Shown here one piece after another: positions 49,352-57,558 of a stretch of DNA of 64,000 nucleotides (position 1 is its first letter; each line of letters opens with the position of its first letter). A model generated the notes under the pieces. It was not told the origin of the DNA. It searched no databases and saw only the letters and a program-made list of their open reading frames with translations. The translations under genes were made by a program, and so were the position numbers. This DNA comes from Streptomyces sp. NBC_01465 (GTDB taxonomy: Bacteria; Actinomycetota; Actinomycetes; Streptomycetales; Streptomycetaceae), in the NCBI RefSeq assembly GCF_036227325.1, contig NZ_CP109467.1, forward strand, positions 8,928,001 through 8,992,000, written 5' to 3'.

Positions 49352-51369
49352 GTTCCCCACCGGTGGATGGGGAGGTCAAACGCCGGCACTTCGTCGCGAT
49401 CGCCACCTCCGAGTACGACGACCCCGACTACGAGCCCCTAGCCGTCGGTGTCGAGGTGCGTGTTCTGCGTGAGTGGCTATGCTGCCTCGATCTTGGCGGG
49501 CGGGCCTTCGCTCCCGCGTATGAGGAGCTGGCGGACAATCCGACCAAAGGAGCTGTCCGCGACGCTCTGGAGGATCCGCCAGGGCATCGTCGGTGGCGGG
49601 AAGCGGACGCGGCGGTTGTCTTCGTCACCGGCCACGGCGTGACGCAATCTGGTGCGCACTGGACGGTGCTGCAGGCCACCGAGTCTGACCGCGTGGAGTC
49701 AACGGCTCTACGCACGGTGGACCTCATCAACTGGCTTAAAAACACGCGCATCCGGCACCTGTTCCTGATTCTGGACCAGTGCTTTGCTGGCCGGACCATT
49801 GGCGAAATCGCCGCGTTCGAGACCGATCTGCCCGGCACCTGGTTTGTGCTGCCCAGCGCCACCAAGGACCAGAAGGCTGTATTGGGTGCGTTGACCGGTG
49901 CGGTGACTGCGTTCCTAACCGAGCTCCAATCCCACAATGGCGAGTCGTACGCTGGCCCGAAGATCCCGCTGCTGGACGTGCAAGTGTTTCTGGACGGGGT
50001 TCAGGGCAAACTCGGCGAAGGACAGCGGTTGATCCCGCTACCCGGCAGTCAGGCTTCGGGTCCCCACCCATGCCTACCCAACCCCCACTACCGCTCAGCA
50101 GACAAGACCCCCGTGGCCGAGCAGCGCAGTGATCTGGCCCTGCCCCAGAAGGATGTGGACGCCCACTGGGAGCCCCGCTCACGGGGCGTAGCTCAAAGCG
50201 GCGAGGAGGGTTGGCTGTTCACCGGGCGCCAGAAACTGATGCAAGACCTGATTGCCGCAGCCAGCGGCCCTGGAGGGGCGACGGTGGTCACCGGGGGCGC
50301 GGGCAGCGGTAAGTCCGCGGTACTGGCGCGGCTGGTGACCTTGAGCGACGCCGCGTTCCGCGCCCGCTACGGCGAGTACTTGGACGAGGTCCCCGAAGAT
50401 TTACAGCCCGACGAAGGGGCGGTGGATGTGGCCGTGCTGGCCACGGGAAAGACCGCCCATGAAGTCATCGCGCAGCTATGCGCCGCTCTGGACGTCCCAA
50501 CACCGCGGACATCGGGCGCCACGCCGTCGCTGGATGAGTGGATCACCGCATGGCAGCACTGGCTGGCCGCGCGCGGCATGCCAGTGACCATTGTGGTCGA
50601 CGCACTCGATGAGGCCGACGACCCTCTGACCCTTCTCAGGACCGTTCTGGCCCACCTTGACTCTGGACGCGAGCGGATACGGCTGATCATCGGTGTTCGC
50701 TCACCCGGTGGCGACGACGGCACCCCACCCGCCACACGTCCGTCACGTGGCATACCACTAGCTGACGAGGCTGAACGCCTGCTCACCGCACGCCGCATCC
50801 GAGCAGACGAAACCCCGTGGTGGCACGACGGCGACCTCGCCAACTACGCCGCCAGCATCCTCACCACCACCGACAACACCCCCTACACTCTCCCTCAGGC
50901 CACTGCCGCCGTTGCCCAGGCTCTCGCCCACCACGCCGGCACCTCCTTCCTTGTCACCCGCATCGCCGCCGCCAACCTCGCGGCCCGCCCCGTACGGGTC
51001 GACCCTGACGACCCAGCGTGGCTGGCCACCGTCGACGAGGGTGTCCTGGGCGTATTCCGCGCCGACCTGTACGCCCACCGCCCTCACACCGAAGATCGCC
51101 TCAAAGCGGTCCACCTCCTGCGCGCCGTCGCCTTCGCCCGCGGCCGTGGGCTGCCCTGGCACCGCATCTGGCCGGCCTTCGCCAACGCCGTTGACCTCGA
51201 CCGCACATACGGCGACACCGACATCGCTGACCTACTCGCCTCACCCCTCGGCGGATACCTCACCACCGACATCGCCGACAACACCACCGTCTACCGCCTC
51301 TTCCATGACGCCCTTCGCGCCACCCTGCGCGACCACTGGCGCAATCTCCTCCACACGGCCGCCCCATGA
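49348..51369 (+). CDS. Caspase (C14)-STAND NTPase
   Basis: 673 residues. Residues 10-240 form a caspase-fold peptidase: 'RHFVAIATSEYDDPDYEPL', catalytic His96 in 'AAVVFVTGHGVTQSG' and Cys145 in 'LFLILDQCFAGRTI'. After a linker, 'WLFTGRQKLMQDLIAAAS' leads into a STAND NTPase with Walker A 'VVTGGAGSGKSAVLARLV' (313-330) and Walker B 'MPVTIVVDALDEADD' (411-425), then winged-helix and helical parts ending 'YRLFHDALRATLRDHW'. Relatives usually continue into WD40 repeats in one chain; here the chain stops and the WD40 part is the next gene (ATGA overlap, 51366). Likely a protease released on oligomerisation. Confidence 0.88.
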   Translation: MSSPPVDGEVKRRHFVAIATSEYDDPDYEPLAVGVEVRVLREWLCCLDLGGRAFAPAYEELADNPTKGAVRDALEDPPGHRRWREADAAVVFVTGHGVTQSGAHWTVLQATESDRVESTALRTVDLINWLKNTRIRHLFLILDQCFAGRTIGEIAAFETDLPGTWFVLPSATKDQKAVLGALTGAVTAFLTELQSHNGESYAGPKIPLLDVQVFLDGVQGKLGEGQRLIPLPGSQASGPHPCLPNPHYRSADKTPVAEQRSDLALPQKDVDAHWEPRSRGVAQSGEEGWLFTGRQKLMQDLIAAASGPGGATVVTGGAGSGKSAVLARLVTLSDAAFRARYGEYLDEVPEDLQPDEGAVDVAVLATGKTAHEVIAQLCAALDVPTPRTSGATPSLDEWITAWQHWLAARGMPVTIVVDALDEADDPLTLLRTVLAHLDSGRERIRLIIGVRSPGGDDGTPPATRPSRGIPLADEAERLLTARRIRADETPWWHDGDLANYAASILTTTDNTPYTLPQATAAVAQALAHHAGTSFLVTRIAAANLAARPVRVDPDDPAWLATVDEGVLGVFRADLYAHRPHTEDRLKAVHLLRAVAFARGRGLPWHRIWPAFANAVDLDRTYGDTDIADLLASPLGGYLTTDIADNTTVYRLFHDALRATLRDHWRNLLHTAAP

Positions 51370-53693
51370 CCGACATCACTCAGGACACGCAGCACACCGA
51401 AGCCCGCATCACTCACCGTCTCCTGACCATGGCTAACGACGCCCTGGCCGACGACCCTCCCAACCTGTCCCCCTACCTGCGCCGCCACCTCACGGAACAC
51501 GCCCACTCGGCTGGTCTCCTCGACCGCCGGATCCTCACCCCCCGCCTCCTCCCCTACCTCGACGCCGTTCGCCTGCGCAGCGTCACCGCGAGCGAGACTG
51601 AGCCCGATACCACCTCCGGCCTATGGAGTGCCTTCCGCCACGCCAACCACCAATGGGACTTCGACCGCCCTACACAGAACGCCGCAACTCTGGAGTTTCA
51701 CGCCGCCCGCCTCGGCACCCCCTTCCCCGAACGCACCACACCAGACGGCTGGCGAATCCATTGGGCCACTCCAAATCCGCATAAAGGTGAGGTCCTCACG
51801 AGCTTTCACACCCCAGTACTCGCGGTCTCGACGGTGGTGACATCAGAGGGCCGTGCGCTGGCCGCCTTCGGCGACTACCTCGGCGTGCAGGTGTGGGACC
51901 TGATCTCTGGCCTTGAGGTCGGTGAATCCCGGACCACCGACGCAGGCCCGGTGCGGGCGCTGGCGAGCGTGGCATTGCCGAACGGCCACGTCCTGCTGCT
52001 CACCGCCGGTGAAGACAACACGGTGCAAATGAGCGACCTGATCTCGGGACAGCCAGTCGGTGAACCCCTGTACGGCCACACCGACTCGGTCGTGTCGGTA
52101 GCGGCAGCGGTCCTACCGGACGGCCGCGCACTGGCAGTTTCAAGCAGCGACGACCGCACGGTACGCGTGTGGGACCTGGCGACCGGCCGTCCAGTCGGCC
52201 AACCCCTCACCGGCCACACCGCCCCAGTAGCAGCGGTCGTGCTGCCGGACAACCGCGTTCTAGCAATTACCGGAGGCAAAGGCCACACCGTGCGGCTGTG
52301 GGACCTGGCCTCGGGTGATCCGGTCGGTGACTCCCGGGCCGGAGGCGCCAGCACGGTACTGGCGCTGGCGGCCGTGGTGTTGCAAGACGGACGCGCCCTG
52401 GCGGTCACCGGAAGTGAAGACTGCACGCTGCGAATGTGGGACCTGGCGACCGGCCGTCCAGTCGGCCAACCCCTCACCGGCCACACTGCCCCGGTTTCGT
52501 CGCTGTCGACGGTCGCGTTGCGGAACGGCCGCGCGATCGCGATCACCAACAGCGCCGATCGCACGGTGCGAGTGTGGGACCTTCTCGCCAGCCATCCGGC
52601 AGGCAAACCCCTCATCGACCTTCCTGACCATGTTGGACTGGTGTCAGCGGTGGTGCTGCCGAACGGCCGTGCAACGGTGCTCTCCTCTGGAGAAGACAAC
52701 ACGGTTCGGATGCAGGAGCTGGCAACAGGCCATCCAGCCAGCGATCCCAACACCGGCCACTCCGGACAGGTGCTCGCGGTTGCGGCGATTTCGCTGTCGC
52801 CGGACCGTGCGCTGGCAGTCAGCGGAGGTGAGGACCACACGGTTCGGATATGGGACCTAGCCACCGGCCATCCGGCAGGCGAGCCCCTCACCGGCCACAC
52901 CAGCTCGGTCGTGTCAGTGGCGGCAGCGGTCCTACCGGACGGCCGCGCACTGGCAGTTTCAAGCAGCGACGACCGCACGGTACGCGTGTGGGACCTCGCT
53001 ACAGGCCGTCCGATCGGCGAACCCCTCACCGGTCGTAACGCTCCGGCTTGGTCGCTCTCGACAGTCGTACTCTTGAGCGGCCGCGTGGCAGTGGTATCAG
53101 CCGGAGGCAACGACACATCCCTGCGGGTATGGGATCTCATCTCGGACCAGCCAGTCGGCGAACCCCCGCGCGGCCACACAGGGCACGTACTTGCGGTCGC
53201 ACCGGTGCTGCTACCGGACGGTCGTGCGCTGGCAGTCACCGGGAGGTCGGACGGAACAGTGCGGGTATGGGATCTGATCTCGGGCCGGCCAGTCGGCGAA
53301 CCCCTGCATGGCCATACGGACCTGGTGCTTGCCGTTACGGCGGTAGCGCTACCGGACGGCCGCGCGCTGGCAGTCACCGGCAGCTACGACCACACCGTGC
53401 GAGTGTGGGACCTAACCTCCAGCCAGCCAGTCGGCGAACTCCTAACTAGCCACACCGATGTGCAGGCAGTTACGGCGGTAGTGCGACCGGACGGCCGTGC
53501 ACTGGCCGTCGTAGGAAGTGGCGATGGGAGGGTGCGGGTGTGGGATCTGGCAACAAGACAGGCTGTGGGCGACGCTCTCTTGACCAACAATGCGGTGAAT
53601 GACCTTGCAATGACATACCTAGTCAGCGGCTCGCCCGCAGTGGTGGTCGCCGGGGCAACGGGTGTTGCCGTAGCCGAACTACCGACGAGGTAA
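51366..53693 (+). CDS. WD40 beta-propeller protein, partner of caspase-STAND
   Basis: 775 residues. The N-terminal ~150 residues repeat the tail module of the first WD40 protein: 'LSPYLRRHLTEHAHSAGLLD' then 'RRILTPRLLPYLDAVRLRSV' and 'SGLWSAFRHANHQWDFDRPT'. About 13 WD repeats follow, with pattern LPDGRALAV(T/S)..DDRTVRVWDLATG.PVG.PL.GHT. Two repeats are almost identical at the DNA level (separate entry). Start ATG overlaps the caspase-STAND stop, so this is probably the detached sensor half of that protein. Last gene of the operon. Confidence 0.85.
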   Translation: MTDITQDTQHTEARITHRLLTMANDALADDPPNLSPYLRRHLTEHAHSAGLLDRRILTPRLLPYLDAVRLRSVTASETEPDTTSGLWSAFRHANHQWDFDRPTQNAATLEFHAARLGTPFPERTTPDGWRIHWATPNPHKGEVLTSFHTPVLAVSTVVTSEGRALAAFGDYLGVQVWDLISGLEVGESRTTDAGPVRALASVALPNGHVLLLTAGEDNTVQMSDLISGQPVGEPLYGHTDSVVSVAAAVLPDGRALAVSSSDDRTVRVWDLATGRPVGQPLTGHTAPVAAVVLPDNRVLAITGGKGHTVRLWDLASGDPVGDSRAGGASTVLALAAVVLQDGRALAVTGSEDCTLRMWDLATGRPVGQPLTGHTAPVSSLSTVALRNGRAIAITNSADRTVRVWDLLASHPAGKPLIDLPDHVGLVSAVVLPNGRATVLSSGEDNTVRMQELATGHPASDPNTGHSGQVLAVAAISLSPDRALAVSGGEDHTVRIWDLATGHPAGEPLTGHTSSVVSVAAAVLPDGRALAVSSSDDRTVRVWDLATGRPIGEPLTGRNAPAWSLSTVVLLSGRVAVVSAGGNDTSLRVWDLISDQPVGEPPRGHTGHVLAVAPVLLPDGRALAVTGRSDGTVRVWDLISGRPVGEPLHGHTDLVLAVTAVALPDGRALAVTGSYDHTVRVWDLTSSQPVGELLTSHTDVQAVTAVVRPDGRALAVVGSGDGRVRVWDLATRQAVGDALLTNNAVNDLAMTYLVSGSPAVVVAGATGVAVAELPTR
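52085..52177 (+). repeat. WD-repeat DNA duplication, copy A
   Basis: This 93-bp stretch matches 52904-52996 with two mismatches, while other WD repeats of the same gene differ at many more positions. A second, shorter identical block (gcgaccggccgtccagtcgg, and following bases) occurs near 52178 and 52447. Points to recent internal duplication or gene conversion. Confidence 0.8.
52904..52996 (+). repeat. WD-repeat DNA duplication, copy B
   Basis: Partner of 52085-52177 (91 of 93 positions identical by eye), 819 bp downstream in the same reading frame. Unequal recombination between the copies would remove or add 273 codons, that is six blades. Confidence 0.8.
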
Positions 53694-53865
53694 TGACACT
53701 GAAGCCGCGTCACAGGGGCGAAGGTGCGTGGTCAGGAGCCCTGAATATCGACAGCACTCACGCCGTGGACGTACCTCACCAAACCCTGTCGAGCGGCTCG
53801 TGTGCCCCCAACGTCACAGACCACGAGGGATCAACAACGGGTCTGATGCAGGGTTGGGTGACAGG

Positions 53866-53923
53866 TTGACCTGCCCCACGCCTTGGGTTCCAGTTTGACC
53901 TGCCCCATGTCTTGGGTTCCAGT
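53866..53923. repeat. Two tandem 29-bp units
   Basis: 53866-53894 and 53895-53923 are head-to-tail copies that differ at two positions (ttgacctgccccacgcctt / ttgacctgccccatgtctt, then gggttccagt). They fall in non-coding sequence just past the WD40 operon and before a TPR scrap. Multiple short direct copies are typical of some transposon ends. Confidence 0.6.
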
Positions 53924-53949
53924 TCTGGTGGCTCCTTTCACCCACGGCG

Positions 53950-54162
53950 CCCGATCCCGACTTGCCGGACCTCGCCATGGCGTTGAGCGACCAGTCGATC
54001 CGGTTGGTGGGTCTGGGGCGGTGGGAGGAGGCCCTGACCGCCATCACCTGGGCGGTGGAGATGTATCAGGGGCTGGCGGGTCGTTGGCCGGATGTCTTCG
54101 CCACCGCTCTCGATACCGCGCGCCAGACGCTGGCGTTCATCGAAGACATGGGTGCCGAGTGA
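53950..54162 (+). pseudogene. C-terminal scrap of a TPR protein
   Basis: About 70 residues, 'PDLAMALSDQSIRLVGLGRW' then 'EEALTAITWAVEMYQGLAGR' and 'WPDVFATALDTARQTLAFIE', are one and a half TPR units of the kind that end large Streptomyces TPR/STAND proteins. No start codon or upstream repeats are present; the tandem repeats at 53866 lie immediately upstream. A remnant of a lost gene. The remaining part of 53694-54166 has no other gene. Confidence 0.6.
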
Positions 54163-54166
54163 GCCG

Positions 54167-54472
54167 CTATGGCGCTGCATCGTCCGGCGTGTCGGTGCTG
54201 GCGCTTCGTGCTCGTTCCAGGACCCGGTACACCGTCGCGCGGGAGACCGTGACCCGCTCCGTCACCAGCCCCTCGCGCACCCGCCACCGCAGGTGATCAA
54301 CGAGGGTGAACGCGTACGTCCTCTGCGTCCCCGAACCCTCGTACATCCGCAGAAAGCTATCCGCTTCCTCATCCACCGAGCCGTCCGGCCAGACGATCGT
54401 GAACGACAACCCGCCGTCCCCCCGGACCATTTGCTGCACGCGGATCTCGTCCAAGACGATCACGCTTCGCAC
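54167..54472 (-). CDS. Small protein with integrase-like N-terminus and HTH
   Basis: 101 residues. 'IVLDEIRVQQMVRGDGGLSF' and 'EADSFLRMYEGSGTQRTYAF' resemble the core-binding start of Streptomyces tyrosine recombinases, whereas the C-terminal 'VTERVTVSRATVYRVLERAR' looks like a resolvase-type helix-turn-helix. No catalytic tyrosine or serine domain is present. Either a fused remnant of two recombinase genes or a small DNA-binding protein derived from one. Probably the relic of the integration machinery that brought in this segment. Confidence 0.4.
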   Translation of the reverse strand: MRSVIVLDEIRVQQMVRGDGGLSFTIVWPDGSVDEEADSFLRMYEGSGTQRTYAFTLVDHLRWRVREGLVTERVTVSRATVYRVLERARSASTDTPDDAAP

Positions 54473-54544
54473 CGATCCCCCTCTCCGTACAGCCCGATGC
54501 CACGAAGAGGCTTGCCAAGATCGGTAAAAGAGAACGCAACGGGC

Positions 54545-54853
54545 CTACACACCGCTCCAACGAGTGATCCAGACACTCACGAGGCGCTCGGTAATGGAGC
54601 CAATCCGCACCGCCCCGCCCCGACGGCCGAGCGCGGCGTGGATCAGGTCGGCGACCTCGGACTTGCCGCTGCCCGGGGGACCGGCGACCAGCACCTTCAC
54701 CGGCTGCTTCTGCGCAACGGCGCCACCGGTGAAGACCGGGATGATCTGGGTGTTGAGGATGTCCTGGTGCTGACCTTCGGACAGCACGACAGGCACGACG
54801 TCCCTGTCTCTCAACCAGTCCTCCTCGATGTGCATGAACCATTCACCGGCCAC
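54545..54853 (-). pseudogene. Zeta-toxin-like kinase, truncated after Walker A
   Basis: 102 residues that match the start of Streptomyces zeta toxins: 'VVLSEGQHQDILNTQIIPVF', then Walker A 'VKVLVAGPPGSGKSEVADLI' and 'AALGRRGGAVRIG'. The frame then changes to unrelated residues and stops, so the catalytic Asp, substrate pocket and lid (most of the ~190-residue domain) are gone. Zeta toxins phosphorylate UDP-N-acetylglucosamine. The truncated form cannot be active. Its upstream partner gene (54899-55156) is intact. Confidence 0.68.
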
Positions 54854-54898
54854 GCTCCGGCCCTGGGGTGCGGACGGCCCGCCGGGCGGGTGTTCGTC

Positions 54899-55156
54899 TC
54901 AGCGGGCCGAGTTGTACTCGGTGGCGGCCAGCGGGTGCGTCTCGCGCTCATCAATCCAGTCGTAGAGCCACTCCTTGCGCACGACGACCTCACTCGCCCA
55001 CGGAAAGTGCGCCTCCGCGAGCCCGAGAACCCTCTCGGTGAGCGCGTCCAGCGCCTTCTCCACCCGACTGCCGTGGATGTTCCTCTTCAGCGCGCGCGGC
55101 ACCCTGAACTCGAAGCTGATCCGCAGGACCCGAGGGGTCCCCTCGCTCTCCGACAT
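54899..55156 (-). CDS. Small protein preceding zeta-toxin remnant
   Basis: 85 residues from ATG 55156 ('MSESEGTPRVLRISFEFRVP'); helical second half 'VEKALDALTERVLGLAEAHF' and 'VVVRKEWLYDWIDERETHPL'. Similar small genes precede zeta-type toxins in Streptomyces, and this one could be the antitoxin or partner of the truncated kinase 45 bp downstream. Family not firmly recognised. Confidence 0.5.
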   Translation of the reverse strand: MSESEGTPRVLRISFEFRVPRALKRNIHGSRVEKALDALTERVLGLAEAHFPWASEVVVRKEWLYDWIDERETHPLAATEYNSAR

Positions 55157-55590
55157 CTCTACCTCCACTGCTCCAGCTCCCACCAGAGTAGTGAACTCTG
55201 AGGAAAATAAAGCCAGTTCAGGAAAGTTCGCCGATGCCGAAGCCATCGTGCCTGCTCAAGGTGGAATTACATCTGAGAACAGGAAGCAACTTCACCAGTT
55301 GATGACACCGCATGATGGGCAACACACGAGGCGTCCGTGATCCGTTCGTTCGAAGGCCGGAGCGCTGTCGGTGCTGGGGAGCACACTTGATGCGACGTCA
55401 CACATTCGGAGCATCGGGGGCACGGTGGATCCCGGCGCTGCGACGGCATGTCGAGACGGTCGAGTTCTGCGCCCTGTGTTCCCGTACGGCCGTCGGAGTG
55501 GATGCGATGCCGCACCCTCCGGCTTCGCCGTCGGAGTGGATGGGGTGGCGCCCCAGCCCGCAAAGAGCGGGTTGCCCACGCCGTCGGCGG
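55157..55590. other. Gap without a supportable gene
   Basis: No convincing frame on either strand. A 16-bp direct repeat, gccgtcggagtggatg, occurs at 55489-55504 and 55527-55542. Confidence 0.45.
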
Positions 55591-55956
55591 CTACTTCACC
55601 AGCTTCGTGCCGTTGACCAGCTTGCCGACGTACTTTTCGCCGTCTGTAAATGCCATCCGATACGTGAAACTCTGGGAGACGTGCTGCGGGCGACCCGTTT
55701 GGGTGTCGATTACAACGACTCGGTAGCGAAGGCTCTGATTTCGGCCTCTCTCGTGTTCAAGGGCCCCACCCAAGCCAGTTAGATTTTCCGTCACTTCGAT
55801 GGTGAAACGCTCGCGGACGACTGTCTCGTCACGGTTAGCCCATCTCTCGTCGCTCTTGGCGCGAGCTTTGGCTTTCCGGCGGCCCCACCAGCTCTTCTCT
55901 TGTTCCGCTCGGCGGGCCGCTACGGCCTCCGGTGTGACGTCATGCTTGGGATCCAT
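55591..55956 (-). CDS. Hypothetical protein, 121 aa
   Basis: Basic N-terminal half ('EAVAARRAEQEKSWWGRRKA' and 'KARAKSDERWANRDE') followed by a beta-strand-rich C-terminus ('RERFTIEVTENLTG', 'SLRYRVVVIDTQTGRPQHVS', 'YRMAFTDGEKYVGKLV'). Not recognised. It lies 15 bp downstream of the 55972-56376 gene and is probably in its operon. Confidence 0.5.
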   Translation of the reverse strand: MDPKHDVTPEAVAARRAEQEKSWWGRRKAKARAKSDERWANRDETVVRERFTIEVTENLTGLGGALEHERGRNQSLRYRVVVIDTQTGRPQHVSQSFTYRMAFTDGEKYVGKLVNGTKLVK

Positions 55957-55971
55957 TGCTAACGCACCGCC

Positions 55972-56376
55972 TTACCTGGCTGTCCTTGCGATGCGCAGGG
56001 TGCTGGCATACAAGTCGCAGAGCTCGTTGAATGCGCGCTGCGTACCTCGTGCGGCGGTGAACGCAGCGAAGCAGCCCTCCTCAGTAGACGAGGCGACCTG
56101 CAGCACGCCTTCCCTGCTGAGTCGTGCTCCCGGGCACGACCTGTGCTTTTCGGCGTACGCAGGTCTCACGTGGCGTCCCTGGCCGAGGTAGGCGCCCCAG
56201 TAGAGGGTCGTACTGCTCAGGTAGAGGTATCCCTCGCGTGGCGGGAGGTCGCTGGTGAGGCTCATGGCCGGCGCATAGGCGAGCCGTTGTTCACCGGGTT
56301 GCATGAAGGGTTCAATGGCGGACCAGTATTCATCGAGGATCTTCGCGTAGCGCTTTTGGGCCCACTTCTGGAGCAT
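55972..56376 (-). CDS. Hypothetical protein, possible PH-like fold
   Basis: 134 residues. N-terminal helix 'KWAQKRYAKILDEYWSAIEP', then 'EGYLYLSSTTLYWGAYLG', a pattern seen at the start of bacterial PH-like/GRAM domains, and a C-terminal helix 'AARGTQRAFNELCDLYASTL'. Function unknown; co-directional with 55591-55956. Confidence 0.5.
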   Translation of the reverse strand: MLQKWAQKRYAKILDEYWSAIEPFMQPGEQRLAYAPAMSLTSDLPPREGYLYLSSTTLYWGAYLGQGRHVRPAYAEKHRSCPGARLSREGVLQVASSTEEGCFAAFTAARGTQRAFNELCDLYASTLRIARTAR

Positions 56377-56549
56377 GACCCCTCCACAACCTCGGGACTC
56401 AATTTCAGGATGCGCGCCTCGGCGCAGCCGTGCGCGCCGAGGCTGGAGGTGGCGCTCGGCTCACTGCCGTACGGGGCGCTCGCTGTGCCAGCTGGTCACC
56501 ATCGGCACCTCCAGCACCGCCGTAACCTGCAACGCCAGCTCGATAGGCG

Positions 56550-56567
56550 CTGGCCTGCACCGTTGTG
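56550..56567. repeat. 18-bp direct repeat, left copy
   Basis: ctggcctgcaccgttgtg occurs here and exactly at 58766-58783. The two copies bracket the HNH, zinc-ribbon and UDG-like genes (2.2 kb), which raises the possibility of an att or recombination duplication. Confidence 0.5.
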
Positions 56568-56606
56568 TACGTGTGTTGGTGCCTGTGGATACGCTGGTGT
56601 GGGGGG

Positions 56607-57227
56607 TCATGTTTCCCTGTAGAGCGCGTCCGTCAGCCGCATCCAGGTCTTGTCATTGGTGGAGAGGGTGGGCTGTCCCGCCGCTTCCCACAGTGGCCGG
56701 TACATGTCTGCCAGGCCGCGCCACGCGGAGTTGTGCTCGATCGGCTGCAGGGTCATCCCGAGGTGCTCAAGGAGCAGATCAGACTTGCGGTAGTTGCAGC
56801 CTGCGCAGGAGGTGACGATGTTCGTCTCGTCCAGGCTGTCGCCACCTCGCGACACCGGTACGACGTGATCGTTTGAAGTGCTGATCTCCGAGTATGCGGG
56901 GTGGCAGCTGTCGGCCTTCCAGTTGGGGTGGAAGGGGAACTGCTGCGGGAAGAGACCCGACATCATGCGCAGGACGGGCAGGCACACGGTGGCTCTGCCG
57001 CAGTACCGGCACAGGTACCGGTCGCGGTCGTAGATCGCGGTCAGGCTTCGAAGGGGCACCTGCTTTCGCGGTGTGATTTCCGGCCGGACGAAGGCAATCG
57101 ATTCCATCGTGGCGCGGGCACGGTCCTCGCGGCCGGTCGCCATCGCCGACACCGCGCTCGAGAGAGCGTCTACAAGCCCAACGTGGCTGGGGCCGGTGAC
57201 GATGTCCCGCTCAGTAGCCGGCGTCAC
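56607..57227 (-). CDS. HNH endonuclease
   Basis: 206 residues. The HNH module is spread over 'SLTAIYDRDRYLCRYCGRAT' (first zinc Cys pair), 'SNDHVVPVSRGG' (His), 'DSLDETNIVTSCAGCNYRKS' (Asn and second Cys pair). The N-terminal ~55 residues are unrelated, and the C-terminal tail carries 'NSAWRGLADMYRPLWEAAGQ'. Such HNH proteins are DNA nucleases of phage, restriction or homing type. The start overlaps the upstream zinc-ribbon gene's stop by 17 bp; the two form a unit. Confidence 0.85.
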   Translation of the reverse strand: MTPATERDIVTGPSHVGLVDALSSAVSAMATGREDRARATMESIAFVRPEITPRKQVPLRSLTAIYDRDRYLCRYCGRATVCLPVLRMMSGLFPQQFPFHPNWKADSCHPAYSEISTSNDHVVPVSRGGDSLDETNIVTSCAGCNYRKSDLLLEHLGMTLQPIEHNSAWRGLADMYRPLWEAAGQPTLSTNDKTWMRLTDALYRET

Positions 57228-57558
57228 AGGACTCGCAACGACGGACAGCTACCCGATCCGCGTTGCCCTTCGTCGCCTGCAGCGGGTTCCCTTCAGATAT
57301 CCGCCCCCAGGCGCCCGGGACGGGATCCTGGACCCATCCGAACTTCGGGGCGGCGATCTCGCTGTCTTCGAGGTGCCCACACCCCGGAAGGTGGGCGTTC
57401 CCGGCAGGGGAAACAATGATCGAGTTCTGTGGCCAGCCGACCCAGTGCGCACGCACGGTCGCAACGCCCCGCGCTACTCGTGGCGCACTCCCGTTCGCCG
57501 GGCACGCACACCCAGCACCGACGATCAGCTCGCAACGTTCGCATCGAGTCTCAGGCAT
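57211..57558 (-). CDS. Small zinc-ribbon-like protein upstream of HNH gene
   Basis: 115 residues with CxxC pairs at both ends ('MPETRCERCELIVGAGCACP' and 'VRRCESCDAGY') plus 'HLPGCGHLEDSE', which suggests one or two zinc ribbons. It overlaps the HNH gene and may guide or recruit it. Family unknown. Confidence 0.55.
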   Translation of the reverse strand: MPETRCERCELIVGAGCACPANGSAPRVARGVATVRAHWVGWPQNSIIVSPAGNAHLPGCGHLEDSEIAAPKFGWVQDPVPGAWGRISEGNPLQATKGNADRVAVRRCESCDAGY

